Source: JBFXJF01 sp050175155 (GTDB taxonomy: Bacteria > Bacillota > Bacilli > Tepidibacillales > Tepidibacillaceae). Taken from it: a stretch of 7,844 bases of DNA. The notes beneath the pieces are model-generated. The model saw only the letters and a program-made list of their open reading frames with translations. It had not been told where the DNA came from and searched no databases. A program made the translations under genes and the position numbers. Position 1 is the stretch's first letter. Each line of letters begins with the position of its first letter. Below are positions 7,501 through 7,844 of this stretch, piece after piece. The stretch is from the NCBI GenBank assembly GCA_050175155.1, contig JBFXJF010000053.1, positions 1 to 7,844 on the forward strand. Direction: 5' to 3'.

Positions 7501-7723
7501 CAATCCTCTTTATTTTCTTGATTCCCTCAAGCAGGATATTCTTTCTAATTGTCGGGTTTATACGAGCCAGATATTCGAGCAATAACCTATCGTTGATAAA
7601 ATCTTCTAGCTTTCTTTCTTGAAGCCAGCTATCTTCTTCATTAATAAAGGTATACCCTACCTTTTCAATAAGACTTAATAAAGCTTCTTCAATCCCTATT
7701 TCATTAAATTTGTTCAACCCCAT
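4589..7723 (-). CDS. hsdR: Type I restriction enzyme R subunit (HsdR)
   Basis: This 1044-residue protein has the full HsdR layout and usual length. It is the motor and nuclease subunit that, with HsdM and HsdS, translocates and cuts DNA lacking the host's methylation. The N-terminal nuclease has KPD (D140) and MELK (E154, K156) forming the PD-(D/E)XK site. The superfamily 2 helicase motifs follow in order: Walker A TQGSGKS (K311), DEAH (408-411), TGTP (457-460), MWLTGFD (646-652) and QAIARVNR (672-679). The C-terminal helical region (about 690-1000, with NPPHVFVELIKKLLERAI and SKRLRRILEKYHDR) matches the HsdR C-terminal domain. An ATG eight codons further upstream exists, but AAAGGTGAT at 7728-7736 points to MGLNKF at 7723. 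All catalytic residues look intact. It is the first gene of the operon; hsdM and hsdS are not in this window and would have to be beyond the right edge or elsewhere. Confidence 0.96.
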   Translation of the reverse strand: MGLNKFNEIGIEEALLSLIEKVGYTFINEEDSWLQERKLEDFINDRLLLEYLARINPTIRKNILLEGIKKIKRIDEPSLFVRNKVFHEYLINGITIEDFQSVVNPIIHLVDFDNPKNNIFQIAHQIVFQEFKERNIRKPDVIIFINGIPLILMELKSFAEDNEGATLENAYSQLGSNTEGNGYRFDIPSLFTYNLFLAISDGANVKVGTLTSKIDRYNEWKSVQGEAGYEDHYAYKLNVFVEGLLEPGRLLDYIRHNLFFIQNKNQKPIKIMAQYFQYFGVLRSIESIKKSLKPTGNGKAGIIWHTQGSGKSYSMVMLSHRLMLDKELNVPTIVVLTDRIDLDEQIYGTFHSAKDYLRSEPVFTSSRKDLVDKLESIQQGGIILSTVGKFDKDNVKPNLRSNIIVMADEAHRGHYGIYEKVSYVKNSETKEYGLVAKYGVERYIRDTLPNATFLGFTGTPITSKEKSTADIYGHVIDTYDMTQSVIDGSTVRIWYEGRLAQIWTNDSVLEQIDAYYRKLEDTETGTKEAIEKSKKEMSKLKVILEDDDVLKNLARDIIYHYEGRKGFLHGKAMIVVSTRFSAMKLYKYMLQLKPEYESILIPVVTESNKDTSEMRELFKNSTYRSHLAEEFKKDDSKFKIAIVVDMWLTGFDVPDLDVMYFFKRLKSHALMQAIARVNRVYPGKENGLIVDYIGLNRLLEDALEEYTARDRNFNIQDIQKEALKLLKEKLSILNEWFSKVDKAGFYSEDNLKRFTAIQNGAEYILSDTEEDKNQNRETIFLLDLSIMVKQAFVLCAGICTSDERDDIFYYLAVRSYILKLKSGSSKISIGEINLHVKELLADALMSDEVKVLTKKQDDVNVIDLLRPEKIEELRKLNPPHVFVELIKKLLERAIAESRKNNMFKSQEYSKRLRRILEKYHDRDASFDTSATIVDMINFAKEVVDDEDEANSRGLFGRERAFYDALIRDKSAKELMEDETLKLIAQELRVTVEEYAKTDWTKKKATRAQMRVKIKELLKKYNYPPDYQLQAIEDVMNQAQYIMNE

Positions 7724-7727
7724 TATG

Positions 7728-7736
7728 ATCACCTTT
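7728..7736 (-). promoter_or_regulatory. Ribosome binding site that sets the hsdR start
   Basis: AAAGGTGAT is a long match to the 16S anti-Shine-Dalgarno sequence, four bases from the ATG at 7721-7723. The alternative ATG at 7745-7747 lacks such a site, so the shorter 1044-residue protein is preferred. Confidence 0.8.
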
Positions 7737-7822
7737 AATAAACACATTATTCATAATTTTATCATATTATCTAAACTTGAAAGCCTATTGTTTGTTAAAT
7801 TTTATAAAATCAAGAAACAACT
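7737..7822 (-). promoter_or_regulatory. AT-rich leader, probable hsdR promoter region
   Basis: The hsdR leader contains TATGAT and GATAAT, which resemble -10 boxes, and TTAACA, which resembles a -35 box. No pair sits at the ideal 16-18 base spacing, so no promoter is called precisely. No open frame crosses this stretch, so hsdR appears to begin its own transcript unless an upstream gene reads in from the right. Confidence 0.35.
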
Positions 7823-7838
7823 TATAGTTGACACTATA
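7823..7838. promoter_or_regulatory. 16-bp palindrome overlapping a plus-strand TTGACA
   Basis: TATAGT-TGAC-ACTATA is a perfect inverted repeat with six-base arms and a four-base centre. It contains a consensus -35 hexamer TTGACA (7828-7833) on the plus strand. The matching -10 would fall beyond the window. The arms are short and there is no T run, so it looks more like an operator for a dimeric repressor than a terminator. It may serve a divergent gene on the right and possibly hsdR. Confidence 0.45.
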
Positions 7839-7844
7839 GGAAGT

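Noticed and set aside
7745..7747. Upstream ATG for hsdR giving eight extra residues.
   Set aside because: The strong AAAGGTGAT site is placed for the ATG at 7723, and the extra residues MCLLKVII do not match usual HsdR N-termini.

Overview
The window is AT-rich DNA with strong AGGAGG-type ribosome binding sites, an IS4-superfamily (IS1634-type) transposase end and a Type I restriction subunit. This suggests a low-GC Bacillota, most likely a lactic acid bacterium or streptococcus-like genome. That assignment rests on style only; no taxonomic marker gene is present.

Left edge (1 to about 454, + strand): the 3' end of an insertion sequence. It carries the C-terminal 120 residues of a DDE transposase, including the last catalytic glutamate, then a strong bidirectional hairpin terminator and a possible right terminal repeat.

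421-867: no intact gene. It holds a decayed minus-strand reading frame (450-635) that appears to carry two compensating frameshifts, a 12-bp-stem hairpin (603-636), a likely minus-strand terminator (704-733) for the operon on the right, and an 18-bp direct repeat (750-767 / 782-799).

868-7723 (all minus strand, read right to left): a five-gene defence cluster. First is hsdR, the Type I restriction endonuclease/translocase subunit. Then, after 57 bp, comes a 68-residue small beta-rich protein of unknown function, followed by three tightly coupled genes: a restriction-endonuclease-fold effector (319 aa), a winged-helix middle component (159 aa) and an SMC/Rad50-like ABC ATPase with a CPVC zinc hook (674 aa). 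The effector, middle component, ATPase order and the ATPase motifs match ABC-three-component (ABC-3C) systems, the group that includes Lamassu (LmuA-LmuC-LmuB). The likely logic is that the SMC-like ATPase senses foreign or aberrant DNA and, through the middle component, releases or assembles the nuclease subunit. HsdR would cut DNA lacking the host methylation pattern, provided HsdM and HsdS are encoded nearby. Neither is in this window.

Right edge (7724-7844): the hsdR leader, with a clear Shine-Dalgarno site and a 16-bp palindrome (7823-7838) that contains a plus-strand TTGACA. It could be an operator between hsdR and a gene beyond the window.

The most interesting point is the combination: a Type I R gene heading an operon with a compact Lamassu/ABC-3C-like module whose nuclease has an atypical active site, plus a small uncharacterised protein between them.
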